Numbered from the stretch's first letter, positions 16,455 to 26,443 are shown. The stretch is 64,000 nucleotides of DNA from Metallosphaera hakonensis JCM 8857 = DSM 7519 (GCF_003201675.2 NZ_CP029287.2:2282001-2346000), one strand, 5' to 3'. The notes: generated from the sequence alone by a model not told the origin. Made by a program: numbers and translations.

Positions 16455-18158
16455 ATGGATAAGTTCGAGTTTCTCGAGAATCTCCACGATACCAAAACCC
16501 AAGAATTCATTTCGAGAATGAATGAGGAGTCAGAGATCTTTAGGGAGAAGGGAGGCAAACATTTACAGTCAATTCTCTCTAGGTTAACTCAAGAAACTCC
16601 CATTTCCTTGATTGCGACTAGGCGCGGACTTGCTCTTCTAACCCGATCAATGGAGGGCCCATACGTGTCCATAAACGATCACGTGATTAAGAGCGATAAC
16701 CCGGATCATATCTTTAATTCAATTGAAAAGGTCTGGAATTCGGATTTCATAAAGATAGGAGTGGGAATTAAGGGTTCGGACGAGGGCTATTCCCTCATTG
16801 TGGACGAGCAGGGCAACATAGTGCAGAGAGTCGAGGGACTGGTGAATCAATTCTTTTATCTCAAAGGAAAATTATGTTACGTTAAGGAATTTAGAAAGGA
16901 GAACTCTCCTGACGGAGTACCACCGGTTGTGGAGAGACTTTTCTGCGGTGGGGAGATGGTTCCCTTTTATCCTGAAAGAGGGGAGTGGATTTCAGCTAAG
17001 GCTGATGGGGACGACTTGCTCTTGGTGAGAGGGATAGGATGGAGCCAGAAAGTCCTATACCTAAATTTCAAGGAAATTGACAGTGGTGATATTCCGACTT
17101 CCGATATGAAGAACGGGACGGTCTATTACGTAAAGGGCAATTCTGTACTAGGTAATGGCAGAGAACTATTCACGGTGGGAAATCCTATCCTAGACGTCAG
17201 AGCAGTAGAAGACGGCTTAATTGTGGAGCAAATCAGGGATTACAGAACGTGGCTTGTGGGATATGATATCACGGGTAAGGAAAAGTGGTTCTACAAGGGC
17301 GAACATATTGTTACCTATGACGTGGAAAACGATAGCGTTTACGTCCTTGAGAATTCCTTTAGTTTGCCCTATCAGGTCTCTAAGATAAGTCAGGGAAAGG
17401 TAGAGGTGCTGAGGAGAGCGAACGAGGAGAAAGTAATGGTAAAGAACATTTACGTGAAGGGAGAGGTACTCCTTCACGGTTTCCTTCTGACCAAGGGTGG
17501 AAATAGGGGAGTGATCGTCTACGGATACGGAGGTTTTGCAATACCCCTGTTACCTAACTATAATCCGTTATTTCAGGAACTCATGGACTCCGGTTTTTCG
17601 ATATTGGTAACAAACTTGAGGGGTGGATTCGAGAACGGGGAGGAGTGGCATAAGGCAGGAATGTTGAGAAACAAAATGAACGTGTTCAAGGACTTCGCTG
17701 AATTCCTGGGACTGGTTAAGGCCATGGGAGGCAAGACCATAGCAATGGGAGGGAGTAACGGAGGACTTCTAGTTGGGGCCACCATGAACCTTTATCCTAG
17801 ACTCATTGATTGCGGAGTTATAGGCTACCCTGTCCTAGACATGTTGAAGTACCACCAGTTCTTAGCCGGGATGTATTGGGTTCACGAATACGGAGATCCA
17901 GAAAGTTACGCCGATTACCTTCTTCAGTATAGTCCATATCACAACCTCAGGGAGGGACTTCCACCAACCCTGGTTTACACAGGATTGAATGACGACCGTG
18001 TTCATCCTATGCACGCCCTTAAATACGTTGCCAGATCTAGGGAGTTAGGAAATAAGGTTTACCTATCTGTTAACATGAGGTCAGGGCATAACCTCGCTAA
18101 CCCCAAATCCACGGCTGAGGAAATGTCAATGATCACCGCATTCATAGAAAGTTGTTAG
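16455..18158 (+). CDS. Prolyl oligopeptidase-family (S9) peptidase
   Basis: This 567-residue protein has an N-terminal beta-propeller-like region (~30-330) and a C-terminal alpha/beta hydrolase domain. The catalytic Ser is in MGGSNGGLL (~434), Asp in GLNDDRVHP (~513) and His in SGHNLA (~544). It probably cleaves peptides in the cytoplasm, since no signal peptide is seen. An upstream in-frame start at 16431 is contradicted by TATA-like AATATTTATTG around 16423-16433, which places transcription start near 16450, so the ATG at 16455 was chosen. Confidence 0.88.
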   Translation: MDKFEFLENLHDTKTQEFISRMNEESEIFREKGGKHLQSILSRLTQETPISLIATRRGLALLTRSMEGPYVSINDHVIKSDNPDHIFNSIEKVWNSDFIKIGVGIKGSDEGYSLIVDEQGNIVQRVEGLVNQFFYLKGKLCYVKEFRKENSPDGVPPVVERLFCGGEMVPFYPERGEWISAKADGDDLLLVRGIGWSQKVLYLNFKEIDSGDIPTSDMKNGTVYYVKGNSVLGNGRELFTVGNPILDVRAVEDGLIVEQIRDYRTWLVGYDITGKEKWFYKGEHIVTYDVENDSVYVLENSFSLPYQVSKISQGKVEVLRRANEEKVMVKNIYVKGEVLLHGFLLTKGGNRGVIVYGYGGFAIPLLPNYNPLFQELMDSGFSILVTNLRGGFENGEEWHKAGMLRNKMNVFKDFAEFLGLVKAMGGKTIAMGGSNGGLLVGATMNLYPRLIDCGVIGYPVLDMLKYHQFLAGMYWVHEYGDPESYADYLLQYSPYHNLREGLPPTLVYTGLNDDRVHPMHALKYVARSRELGNKVYLSVNMRSGHNLANPKSTAEEMSMITAFIESC

Positions 18159-18328
18159 GATTCCTCCTTCCAGAACTTCGACATGAAAATGTAAATTGAG
18201 ACTGCCCAGGCCAGAGAAATTAAGGTCAGGATCAGTCCCACCGCGAAGTCCTTGACGGTGAGATAAGCTCCGAAAATTGTGAGGAAAAGGAGCCCCGACA
18301 CTATGTAAAGTAGCTCTGTCTTCTCCAA
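18155..18328 (-). CDS. Small two-helix membrane protein (57 residues)
   Basis: This short gene starts with TTG at 18328 and encodes two hydrophobic segments, LLYIVSGLLFLTIFGAYL and VGLILTLISLAWAVSIYIFM, then a basic/acidic tail KFWKEES. A TATA-like TTTTTAAT lies ~26 nt upstream, near 18353-18358 on this strand, which supports expression as a leaderless message. The stop overlaps the stop of the S9 peptidase gene. No function is known; small membrane proteins of this sort are easily missed. Confidence 0.6.
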   Translation of the reverse strand: MEKTELLYIVSGLLFLTIFGAYLTVKDFAVGLILTLISLAWAVSIYIFMSKFWKEES

Positions 18329-18357
18329 CAGAAATCAATCATCGTTCACATTAAAAA

Positions 18358-19422
18358 TCATTTCCACTCTATTACGGTCTTGATCTCCCCTGGTACCTTA
18401 CGTCTTAAAACCTCAGGTGCCTCCTCCACTCCTACCCTCTTGGTTATTAATTTATTCACGAGTTCCCCATATTTCCCTAACAATGTGACCAGGAGATTCG
18501 CTCCCATCTCAAAATCTAGTTTCGACGCATTAACGCTACCGAAGATGATGATGTTGTTCTCTACCAAGGTCGTCACATCCTCAGCCGTTAGCCCGTAGTT
18601 CTCCTGACCTGTGGTCCCAAAGAGAATTACAGCTCCGTTTTTCTTAACCTTAGGAAGAATAGGAATGAAGGCAGACGGATGACCTGACGTGTCCACAAGT
18701 AGGTCAGGTTTCAGTTCCTTGTGTTCGGAGGTATTAACAAAGGACGCATTTATACCATTAACAACCTCCATTTCCACTGGGGAAGGTGGTCTTTTGTTAG
18801 CTACAATAACTTCGAAACCTAAATTTCTCAGGGCCATGGAGAAAAGGAGACCAATGGGTCCGCTACCCAGTACTACCGCAGTTCTACATGAGTAGGTGGA
18901 GTCATCGCAACTCCACCAGGTTCTCCTCTGAACAGCCTCCATCTCGTTTAGGGCCTTAACTACATTGGACAAAGGTTCCAATAGGACTCCAACATCTCTT
19001 AGAACTGATGGGATCCTGACTAGGTAGCGAGGATCTTCCAGAAATTCTTCCCTCATTGTACCATGTGCTCCCCTTATGCCTATCTCAGTGAAATTCCCGG
19101 TCTCACAGAAGTCCTGTCTACCCATCTTGCAATTTAAGCAGGTTCCGCATCCCCGCCTAACTACGGGAACTACTAGATCTTTAGGTTTAAAGTGTTCGTT
19201 CCCCTCAACGACCTCTCCCAAGGTTTCGTGACCCAGAACCAGGTAGTCATAACCATCAGGGGGTCTAGAGAAGGTCAACTTTCCCGAGACTATTCCCCTA
19301 TCAGTTCCACACATGCCGCTGAGTTTGGTCCTAATCAGTATCTTCCCGTTATTCGGTTCTTCAAGGTTTACATCCCTTACCTCTACACCTTCTTGAGGAG
19401 GTCTAACTACAATTGCCTTCAT
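18358..19422 (-). CDS. gdh: Glucose 1-dehydrogenase, zinc-dependent MDR type
   Basis: This 354-residue enzyme oxidises glucose (and often galactose) to the lactone with NAD(P), the first step of the archaeal Entner-Doudoroff pathway. Catalytic zinc ligands are Cys in GMCGTDRG and the His-Glu in VLGHETLGEV. The structural zinc lobe is RRGCGTCLNCKMGRQDFC. The nucleotide site is VVLGSGPIGLLFSMAL. Length and motif order match Sulfolobales GdhA. The next enzyme of the pathway, gluconate dehydratase, is encoded 1.9 kb away on the other strand. Confidence 0.9.
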   Translation of the reverse strand: MKAIVVRPPQEGVEVRDVNLEEPNNGKILIRTKLSGMCGTDRGIVSGKLTFSRPPDGYDYLVLGHETLGEVVEGNEHFKPKDLVVPVVRRGCGTCLNCKMGRQDFCETGNFTEIGIRGAHGTMREEFLEDPRYLVRIPSVLRDVGVLLEPLSNVVKALNEMEAVQRRTWWSCDDSTYSCRTAVVLGSGPIGLLFSMALRNLGFEVIVANKRPPSPVEMEVVNGINASFVNTSEHKELKPDLLVDTSGHPSAFIPILPKVKKNGAVILFGTTGQENYGLTAEDVTTLVENNIIIFGSVNASKLDFEMGANLLVTLLGKYGELVNKLITKRVGVEEAPEVLRRKVPGEIKTVIEWK

Positions 19423-19818
19423 AATATAAGTGTGGGGATCTAATATTAATCCTTGCCTAAACGAGGGAAAGACGCCCAGATACTCAAGGGGTTAAATGCA
19501 AACACTCACACGAGCTGTCAGTTCTGGTAATACCGTACGATTTTTTACTTTCTTTTAAGACAAGATTTCACGATGAATCTGCTCCACGTGATGTAGAGAC
19601 CTCATCTGGTTCTCGATTTGTGTTTGGTACTGAGCTCATCAATCATTTCAAGTTCTACACGGTATCCCATCAATCCGTACAGGGTTCCAGATAGCCTAAA
19701 GGGCCCTCATACACTAGCCTAAAACTAATTAAGTAGATACACAACTCTGAACAGTATCTCCTCTTCTAAATTCTATATTCACGAAATCGTCCATGGAGAG
19801 GTTAGTTTCTATTCCCAA
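19423..19818. other. Intergenic, no gene seen
   Basis: This is a 396-bp gap between gdh and the radical SAM gene, both on the minus strand. It contains stops in all frames at short spacing. A GATGA/GTGATG pair near 19573-19593 resembles C-box-like sequence, but no convincing C/D RNA could be built. Nothing further was recognised. Confidence 0.5.
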
Positions 19819-20805
19819 CTATGCGTGACCTGTGAAGGCCCATTTCCCCATTTCCCTTACGTACTCTGCTAGATCCTTTAAGTTATTGAATGATGCAGTC
19901 TGGAGATGGAGATATTCGTATTTGGCTGCGTTCTCTAACATCTTCTTCCTGAGCTCTTCCGCTCTCCTGGAACTAAGCAAATCCTCCAGGCTATTTCTAG
20001 CTAAGTTACCAATTATTTCTCCGTTTATGTCGTCTGGATAAGGTAAATCTCCATTTGGGTAAACCGTTATGGCATAACTTGTAAGCTTCTTGGGCAATTC
20101 TCCCCTCAAGGCCCTTATAAAGCCCCAGGAGTTATTCAGGGTTGATCCGTACTTACTCTTGAGATACGACAATACCTGGTAGTACTGTTCTCTGTCAGGG
20201 GCTAGTTTCACTCTAGAGTCAGGGTAGTCAACCGCTGGCATCAGGAGTATCTTATACCCACACTCCCTAACCTTCCTGACCTTATCCTCTAACGTGTTAA
20301 TGTTATATTTGGTGACCACGGTCTGAACGTTTACCTTGAGTCCGTAATCCCTGAATCTGCACAGGTTATCAAAGGCTTTCACGTTCCAATGGTATTCATC
20401 TATGGAGTAGTGGAGGAAATCTATCCTATCAGCCAATTTTGACAGGAAATCTGGGTCCCCCAGCTTATAGCCGTTGGTAGTAAGCATAACGTAAAAGGAT
20501 CCATCGTGGGCGTATTGGAGTAGGTCCAGAATGTCCGGCCTGCTAGTGGGTTCTCCCCCTTCAAAAGACAGGACTACTACTGATGACCTCAGGTTATCTA
20601 TTACCCTCTTCAACTGTTCCGTATTTGCCTCCTCCAAAGTGCCTGAGTAATATGCAGGATTGCAAAAGGTACAACGGAGATTACATTTGGACGTAACCTT
20701 AAAGGTAGCGTAGGCAACGTTATACCACTTACCAAGAAGTTGAGTGTTTATGAACCATCTTATTGCCTTCAGATTCCTATTCAAGGTCAGGTCCCTCACT
20801 TTCAA
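19819..20805 (-). CDS. Radical SAM protein
   Basis: This 328-residue enzyme has the radical SAM cluster motif CNLRCTFC (CxxxCxxC) near residue 40, and GGEPTSRPD, which is the SAM-binding GGE motif. The remainder follows the TIM-barrel pattern, with a helical C-terminus. No extra cysteine-rich (SPASM) region is seen at the end. A TTG start is used; the GTG two codons later is the alternative. Neighbours (gdh, gnaD) do not reveal the substrate. A peptide-modifying or lipid-modifying role is possible, but nothing in the sequence decides it. Confidence 0.85.
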   Translation of the reverse strand: MKVRDLTLNRNLKAIRWFINTQLLGKWYNVAYATFKVTSKCNLRCTFCNPAYYSGTLEEANTEQLKRVIDNLRSSVVVLSFEGGEPTSRPDILDLLQYAHDGSFYVMLTTNGYKLGDPDFLSKLADRIDFLHYSIDEYHWNVKAFDNLCRFRDYGLKVNVQTVVTKYNINTLEDKVRKVRECGYKILLMPAVDYPDSRVKLAPDREQYYQVLSYLKSKYGSTLNNSWGFIRALRGELPKKLTSYAITVYPNGDLPYPDDINGEIIGNLARNSLEDLLSSRRAEELRKKMLENAAKYEYLHLQTASFNNLKDLAEYVREMGKWAFTGHA

Positions 20806-21021
20806 AACATATATTCATCTAGCTCGTATTGATTAAAAACCTTATTTTTTAAGGGCTAAGGATAGAGCGTGAATTAGTGCTTTCCAAATCCTTTAGTGAA
20901 ATAGCGATCCACCATCACGTGGCGTTAATTATCTCATGTCATATCCTCAACCTGGCCTTCAACGATTTCACATTCATATGACTATGATGGCATGGCTCAT
21001 GTGCACTACTGGTTCTCTCCT

Positions 21022-21053
21022 GACGCGACACTTTTATGACGCGACACTTTTAT
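21022..21053. repeat. Exact 16-bp tandem duplication
   Basis: GACGCGACACTTTTAT occurs twice in direct succession with no mismatch, in the 462-bp gap upstream of gnaD. An exact copy suggests a recent slippage or a double binding site. Confidence 0.85.
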
Positions 21054-21088
21054 CATGAAGACGAAGAATAAGCTTGCGGAAAGGATTT

Positions 21089-21142
21089 CACTAGTGTTTC
21101 TGATAAGTTCTTAGCTAGCGACCAGGGGTGCTAAGGATAAAT
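21089..21142 (+). repeat. Degenerate dispersed repeat A, copy 1
   Basis: The ~54-bp segment starting CACTAGTGTTTCTGATAAG recurs at 63013-63066 and, reversed, at 46361-46410. Shorter matches of ~24 bp are at 23372-23395 and 53239-53261. All are intergenic. It probably represents an end or remnant of a mobile element. Confidence 0.55.
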
Positions 21143-21170
21143 ATTAAGATAAATATTAAATAAATATTAA
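21136..21170. repeat. 12-bp tandem repeat (GATAAATATTAA, three units)
   Basis: Two exact 12-bp units are followed by an 11-bp partial unit, about 100 bp upstream of gnaD. Each unit is AT-rich and contains AATATT. It could be a regulator-binding array or a DNA-bending element; nothing else was seen in the rest of the 20806-21267 gap. Confidence 0.8.
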
Positions 21171-21267
21171 CTGGAATTACTAACGTCCCAAGCTCCCAAA
21201 AGGAGTCCTAATAATCATCCGTAATTCTTTGGTGTAAAGTTATTAGTTATGACCACATTACTGACTT

Positions 21268-22452
21268 ATGAAGATCCAAGAAATAACTCCTTATGTTCTT
21301 ACTTCAAAGGAAAAAGGTTCAGCAACTTGGGCATCTATGATGGTCTTGGTGAAAGTCGTAACCTCTAACGGTATGATAGGATACGGGGAGGCGGTTCCCA
21401 CACTTAGGGTAAACACGGTGTTCAGCGCCATCCAACAGGTTAGCAAGGGCTTTCTTGGAAAGGATACAGATAACATTGAGAGAAATTACCACGAGTGGTA
21501 TAAACAGGATTTTTACTTATCTAGATCGTTCGAATCTGCAACAGCCGTAAGCGCAATCGACATCGCGTTATGGGACTTAGTAGGGAAAGAAGTTGGGGCA
21601 CCTTTACATAAGTTACTGGGCGGAAAATTTAGAGAATACGTTCCAGTTTACGCCAACGGGTGGTACAAGGACTGCGTGACGCCAGAGGACTTCGCCAGAG
21701 AGGCTAAAAACGTGACGAGAATGGGTTACAAGGCATTGAAGTTTGATCCCTTCGGTCCGTATTACGACTGGATAGACGAACGTGGCCTCGTAGAGTCTGA
21801 GGAGAGAGTAAAGGCCGTTAGGGAGGCAGTTGGTGACGAGGTTGAGATACTAATTGAACATCACGGTAGGTTCAACGCTAACTCGGCTATCGAGATTGCC
21901 AAGAGGTTAAGTAAATATAGACCTCTTTTCATGGAGGAGCCTGTACACCACGAGGACATAGAGGGGTACAGGAAGTATAGGGCTCATACTTCAATCAAGG
22001 TGGCCATGGGTGAGAGGCTGGTGAGCCTCAAGGAAACTCTCTTCTATCTTAGGGAAGGACTCGTAGACGTTCTTCAACCAGACCTGACCAATATAGGAGG
22101 TGTTACCGTGGGAAGAAAAGTAGTCTCCATGGCGGAGGCATTCGACGTAGAGGTGGCGTTTCATAACGCCTTTGGATCCATACAGAACTCAGTTGAAATT
22201 CAACTGGCCTCAGTTATTCCGAATCTCCTCCTCCTTGAAAACTTCTATGATTGGTTCCCATCCTGGAAGAGAGATCTAGTCAATAATGGAACCCCGGTGG
22301 AATCGGGAAGAGTCAAGGTTCCCAACAAACCAGGGATAGGGGTGGAAGTTAACGAGAAAATAATTGAGGAACTCAAGGCGAATCCAGTTCCGCTTGAGGT
22401 CCCAGAGGAGCCAGTCTGGGTAGTTGGGGGAACGTGGAAGAACTTCAAGTAG
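21268..22452 (+). CDS. gnaD: D-gluconate/galactonate dehydratase, enolase superfamily
   Basis: This 394-residue enzyme dehydrates gluconate to 2-keto-3-deoxygluconate in the archaeal Entner-Doudoroff pathway. It follows the mandelate racemase-type layout: a capping domain, then barrel residues [21 protein letters not shown] and MGERL, with the final His in VAFHNAFG. These match Sulfolobus gluconate dehydratase closely in order and length. The glucose dehydrogenase gene is nearby. Two tandem repeats lie upstream. The 3' end overlaps the convergent LmbE gene by 8 bp. Confidence 0.88.
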   Translation: MKIQEITPYVLTSKEKGSATWASMMVLVKVVTSNGMIGYGEAVPTLRVNTVFSAIQQVSKGFLGKDTDNIERNYHEWYKQDFYLSRSFESATAVSAIDIALWDLVGKEVGAPLHKLLGGKFREYVPVYANGWYKDCVTPEDFAREAKNVTRMGYKALKFDPFGPYYDWIDERGLVESEERVKAVREAVGDEVEILIEHHGRFNANSAIEIAKRLSKYRPLFMEEPVHHEDIEGYRKYRAHTSIKVAMGERLVSLKETLFYLREGLVDVLQPDLTNIGGVTVGRKVVSMAEAFDVEVAFHNAFGSIQNSVEIQLASVIPNLLLLENFYDWFPSWKRDLVNNGTPVESGRVKVPNKPGIGVEVNEKIIEELKANPVPLEVPEEPVWVVGGTWKNFK

Positions 22453-23089
22453 ACCTGACGTAGAAAGTTTCCGATTTCCGCGTGAATCTCCTCAAAAACT
22501 CTTCATTAAATCCCCCCAGTTGACTCCTATATTCCATTAAGGCATCTATTTTATTTTTCCGATACTTTTCAATCAATATTTCTATTTTCTGCCAGGTTTT
22601 TAGTTTCATCAGTTCAATCCTTTTGTTCACAGAGTTGGGTATCCAGATGAGATAGAATCTAGAGTGGGGAGCTAACTTAACCATGATTCTTCCAAGCTCG
22701 GAGTGGTCCCCATGGTTATCGTAGGGTAATGGGGAATAGATTAGGTCTGGTTTCAATCTATTTAACACCTCCTTGATCTTCACCTCTACTTCAGCCTTCA
22801 GTACCTTTATTCTGGAATCTTCGAAGTTCATGAAAACCAGGTTTTCCCACGGAATTCCCAACTTAGATGTAGCTTTTCTACTCTCCTCAATTCTGGTCCT
22901 AACAAGCTGATCCGTACCATACAGTTCAGGAGTAGGGGCACCGTATCTTCCGTCCGTGACTATCAGGACCCTGACGTCGTCCCCTCTCTCAACGTGCCTG
23001 GCAAGAATACCTCCACAACAGAGCGTTTCGTCGTCTGGATGTGGAGCTATGACTAGGACTTTCACTTTAGCCGGGATTACTGAAATCAT
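22445..23089 (-). CDS. LmbE/PIG-L family deacetylase
   Basis: This protein of ~214 residues belongs to the zinc-dependent GlcNAc-deacetylase family. The metal motif [13 protein letters not shown] is present near the N-terminus, and the third His lies in [13 protein letters not shown]. Substrates in this family are N-acetylglucosaminyl compounds; the real one is not shown here. The longest frame begins at 23125, but its first 12 residues look unlike the family. The ATG at 23089 was chosen, and a GTG at 23065 is also possible given an AT-rich box near 23100. Confidence 0.85.
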   Translation of the reverse strand: MISVIPAKVKVLVIAPHPDDETLCCGGILARHVERGDDVRVLIVTDGRYGAPTPELYGTDQLVRTRIEESRKATSKLGIPWENLVFMNFEDSRIKVLKAEVEVKIKEVLNRLKPDLIYSPLPYDNHGDHSELGRIMVKLAPHSRFYLIWIPNSVNKRIELMKLKTWQKIEILIEKYRKNKIDALMEYRSQLGGFNEEFLRRFTRKSETFYVRST

Positions 23090-23125
23090 GATTAATAATT
23101 TAACTTGAGCCTTATTGCAACACAT

Positions 23126-23457
23126 CTCGTGAAGGGGATAAACAAGGGAACATCTTCCATTTTCTCTAGGTGAAGGGACTGCTAATGACGAGAATTTTCC
23201 CTTTAGACTAAAATGGGGACGTGCGCAATCTACGGGATCCGGGTAGTCGAGGAAAACTTTCAGAACCTAAATGGTCTCACACGTTTTTCAGAGAGTTGTA
23301 GGGAATGGCTGAATATTTCACCTCAGAATAACGTTATGTATACATCAATGGGGACAAGCTCCGTTTAGGCACATTAGTATTTCTGATAAGTCCTTGAAAT
23401 GGGGTTAGGGACATCTAGGATATTTATTGTGAATACTAGGATTGTGAATACTAGAGA
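23126..23457. other. Intergenic, short relic repeat and a stray palindrome
   Basis: No gene is seen. Positions 23372-23395 match dispersed repeat A (CATTAGTATTTCTGATAAG). A 10-bp palindrome ATGTATACAT at 23336-23345 resembles the operator motif of the distant GntR cluster, but it lies downstream of the nickel transporter and is not close to a promoter. Confidence 0.5.
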
Positions 23458-24501
23458 TCATAGCTGACCAGCCCCCTCTATCTTCCTGATCTTATGCCTG
23501 TAAACTAATGTGGAGATGCCCCATATGAAAGCGAACACACCAACGATGACCATTCCAACGTATCCCCATTCGGTACCCCCATTTATCCACGCTATGGTAC
23601 TCCACAAACCCCCTTCAAGGTTGAGTTCTGACTGAAGAAGCCCCAGAAGTTCCAGTGATCCTATGAGGAATGCCACGGTGACTGAGACCACGGTCATGGT
23701 GAGATTGTACCAGATCTTTCTTATTGGATGTCCCATGAATGCCCATTTATAGGCCCCATTCATAAAGAAACCGTCGGTGGAATCAATTAACGTCATTCCT
23801 GCTGTAAATAATCCTGGAAACAGTAGGGCATACCATAGGGGAATATTATTGAATAGACCAGCCGAGGAAGCAGTAATCGCCAGAAGCGCAGTCTCCGACG
23901 CCGTATCAAACCCTAAACCGAAGAGGAAACCTATGGGATAGAGGTAGTATTGGTTCTTGATTATTCCAAATAGCTTTCTGAAATATCTTCCCATTAGACC
24001 CCTCTTCAGGAGGGTGTTCTCCAGCTTCTCCTTGTCAACATCCCCAGTAATTGCGGACTTATATAATTGATATATCTCTAAGGCAACGAAGAAATTCAAG
24101 AAACCGAGGACGTAAAGAACCGAACCACTTATGGTGGTCCCGACTATTGATCCAAGCCTCTCAAGGTTAGGTATACTGCTTTCAATTGCTCTTGTTGAAA
24201 GGATCAACATTATTGATAACAGGAGTACCACCGATGAATGACCTAGAGAGAAAAGGGTTCCAACAAAGTTGGAGCTTTTCCCTTCTTGAATGAGTTTCCT
24301 TGTGGAGTTATCTATTGCAGCTAAATGGTCAGCGTCAACTGCGTGTCTTAGACCGAAGAAAAAGGCCAAGATGCCCAGGGAGAGATAGGAGACGGTCGCA
24401 GATTCAACCTCCTGAGATACCCTTATCAGTTCCGTAAAAAGAGTCAAGATAATGATTATATCTAAGCTGTAAAAGATTCCCATCTTAATCTTAAGGTTCA
24501 T
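23458..24501 (-). CDS. Nickel/cobalt permease (NiCoT family)
   Basis: This 347-residue membrane protein of about eight helices carries the family signature H(x)4DH as HAVDADHLAAIDN (His53-His59), plus FGLGFDTASETALLAI further on. These motifs bind and move Ni2+ or Co2+ across the cytoplasmic membrane. Which metal is preferred cannot be read. A TATA-like CTTATAGAC lies ~28 nt before the start, giving a leaderless message. No Ni enzyme genes are adjacent. Confidence 0.92.
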   Translation of the reverse strand: MNLKIKMGIFYSLDIIIILTLFTELIRVSQEVESATVSYLSLGILAFFFGLRHAVDADHLAAIDNSTRKLIQEGKSSNFVGTLFSLGHSSVVLLLSIMLILSTRAIESSIPNLERLGSIVGTTISGSVLYVLGFLNFFVALEIYQLYKSAITGDVDKEKLENTLLKRGLMGRYFRKLFGIIKNQYYLYPIGFLFGLGFDTASETALLAITASSAGLFNNIPLWYALLFPGLFTAGMTLIDSTDGFFMNGAYKWAFMGHPIRKIWYNLTMTVVSVTVAFLIGSLELLGLLQSELNLEGGLWSTIAWINGGTEWGYVGMVIVGVFAFIWGISTLVYRHKIRKIEGAGQL

Positions 24502-24683
24502 AGCGTTATATGGATAGCCTATCCAGTCTATAAGCTTTTTTCTTAACGTATCCCAGCCAATCTTATTCTAACGAATATATGGCGGTCGTTAGGAATCTAA
24601 ATAGTATGAAGAATATTAATTGAGATATAGGCGATGGAAGTTCGGTAGAAAACATCCAATGCGATAAAGCAACTTGATGAGCT

Positions 24684-24830
24684 TAGTATACTTAGTTATA
24701 GTCTAAAGCGCAATATAACGTCCAAAGCCACTCGATATATCAGAGAAGGTTACGTTGTCTTTACAGTCTCATGAAATATAACTTCATTAAAATTTTAAGA
24801 CAGTTTCCTATCTTTTTTACTCAGATCGTT
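24684..24830 (-). repeat. Degenerate dispersed repeat H, copy 1 (coding relic)
   Basis: This segment matches the reverse complement of 63125-63280 with many substitutions and small indels. The clearest block is CGTCCAAAGCCACTCG. Read on the minus strand, both copies encode SGFGRYIAL followed by TKY, interrupted here by a stop and a frameshift. It looks like a decayed gene fragment, probably a transposase. The rest of the 24502-24957 gap holds no gene. Confidence 0.55.
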
Positions 24831-24957
24831 TCAGGAAAATGACTCACCTTGAGAGACTGTAGAGATCAAACAAAGTATTTCCAAGTGTAACATGCGAGAG
24901 CTAACGTTAGGTTAGGCTAGTGACAAGATAATAACGAGGTGTTAGGGCGTTAGTCGA

Positions 24958-26112
24958 TTAAGCGTTAAGGCATTTTCTAATTGAATTCAGTTCCGCTTTA
25001 ACTACTGAATCCCAGGAAGAGTATTGAGCTGGGATTTCTATGTTCTCGTTGCCCAGAGAGAGGGCCAATTCTGCCAGACCATTGATATCATCTTCCTTTG
25101 CCGTATGGACGCCCTTCACTCCATGATAAATTTCACGAATGGCCTGCGTGTCGTAAGCAACGACTGCCGTATTTAGGGCAAGGGATTCCAACACTACAAG
25201 AGAGAAGCTATCGTAGTGAGAAGGGTATAACGTAAACATTGCCCCAGCCACTACTTCATAGAGTCTCTTTCCTTCCTTGAATCCAAGGTACTCAATGTTG
25301 ACGTCCATCCTTTTCACAAGATTTAAGAAATCCTCTTCGTCCCTTGGATCTTGAAAGTTACCCATAACGTAGAGCCTAATGTCCTTCTTTCGGTTAACTT
25401 TTTTCCAGATTATTGGTACTTCGAACAGTCCCTTTTCAGGGATCAATCTGGTGAAGTATACAGCATAGTCCTCCTTATCCCTTCTCAGATGAAGGAGGCT
25501 CGGGTCGAAGGCATTGCTAGGATAAGAGACGTCGTACTTTATCATCTTGTCAAGGCCTGAATTGCTTAGAGGTACCTTACTAACTGAAATCGCAAAAGTT
25601 AGCGCACCCTCCCTTATTAAGCTTACCCACTCATGTCTCTCCCTATTTGACTCCTCAATTGCGTTTCGAAAACGTTCAATGGCCCTACCTGTGGGCCCCC
25701 TAAATTTTATCCTAAAGAGTCTTGTAAGGTCTTCGTAGAAGGGCTCCAATTGAAGCTGAACTCCAACAGGTGATTTAGTTATTTTTCTTGCAAGTCTTAT
25801 GTTCTCAGCCGAATTACTATACACTATTCCTACGTCATAATCTTCTCTGATCTTTGAAAGTCTTTTCTCGTATTCCTCAGTGGAATTGATTTCCTCTAGA
25901 ATGTCTAAGACCTTTCCAGGTGTCGAATTAAGACCCTTTACTAAGTTAAGGAGTTCCCTTCTATGACCGTTTATAGCCAATCTCATGTTCCGTAAGGAAG
26001 GTACGATATCAAGGTTAACGATGGACTTCAATCTTGAGATTACTTCCATGTTTCTTTGATATCCTCCACTCATCTCCGTGAGACCGAAGTCCACCACAGC
26101 TAGGATTTTCAA
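24958..26112 (-). CDS. GT4-family glycosyltransferase
   Basis: This 384-residue GT-B enzyme transfers a sugar from a nucleotide-sugar donor. The C-terminal donor domain shows VYFTRLIPEKGLFEVP, then YEVVAGAMFTLYPSHYDSFSLVVLESLAL, the typical E-x7-E region of family 4. The N-terminal acceptor domain is family-specific. The start is TTG at 26112, ~26 nt after a TTTATA box, fitting a leaderless mRNA. It may take part in glycosylation of surface proteins or lipids (inference); no polysaccharide cluster surrounds it. Confidence 0.85.
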   Translation of the reverse strand: MKILAVVDFGLTEMSGGYQRNMEVISRLKSIVNLDIVPSLRNMRLAINGHRRELLNLVKGLNSTPGKVLDILEEINSTEEYEKRLSKIREDYDVGIVYSNSAENIRLARKITKSPVGVQLQLEPFYEDLTRLFRIKFRGPTGRAIERFRNAIEESNRERHEWVSLIREGALTFAISVSKVPLSNSGLDKMIKYDVSYPSNAFDPSLLHLRRDKEDYAVYFTRLIPEKGLFEVPIIWKKVNRKKDIRLYVMGNFQDPRDEEDFLNLVKRMDVNIEYLGFKEGKRLYEVVAGAMFTLYPSHYDSFSLVVLESLALNTAVVAYDTQAIREIYHGVKGVHTAKEDDINGLAELALSLGNENIEIPAQYSSWDSVVKAELNSIRKCLNA

Positions 26113-26443
26113 TAGTTAATATAGAGGTAGAAGGGTATAAATTAGTAGTCAAGTGGAGACCTAGGAGGCCCATGCTCCCTCACTTTAACTTAATGTAATG
26201 TTACCTCAGTGATGTTAGTCTTCGATTAAATCATGCTCTGTAAATCAATCTCTTCAATCCTTTCGATTCCCATATTAACCAAGCCAGACCTTCAACCTCA
26301 TTAGGTAAAAACAACAAACAATTGGGAACAAGACAGGTGATCCTCAATTCCTGGAATATACGACGACTCTTCAGTCCCGTCCACGTTTACGCACCCGTCA
26401 CGAAACCCCATCTTTATAAATTTTTGAAAACTAATCTTACTCT
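26113..26443. other. Intergenic between divergent genes
   Basis: This 331-bp gap holds both promoters: a TTTATACCC box (26135-26143, minus strand) for the glycosyltransferase and TTTATAAATTTTTG (around 26412-26425, plus strand) for the cyclase gene. No gene or repeat was recognised in between. Confidence 0.5.

Noticed and set aside
19573-19593. C/D-box RNA-like GATGA and GTGATG motifs
   Set aside because: No matching D box or kink-turn spacing could be found.
23336-23345. ATGTATACAT palindrome like the GntR operator
   Set aside because: It is not near a promoter and lies far from the cluster; an 8-10 bp AT-rich motif can occur by chance in 64 kb. Other isolated GTATAC hexamers inside genes were discounted for the same reason.
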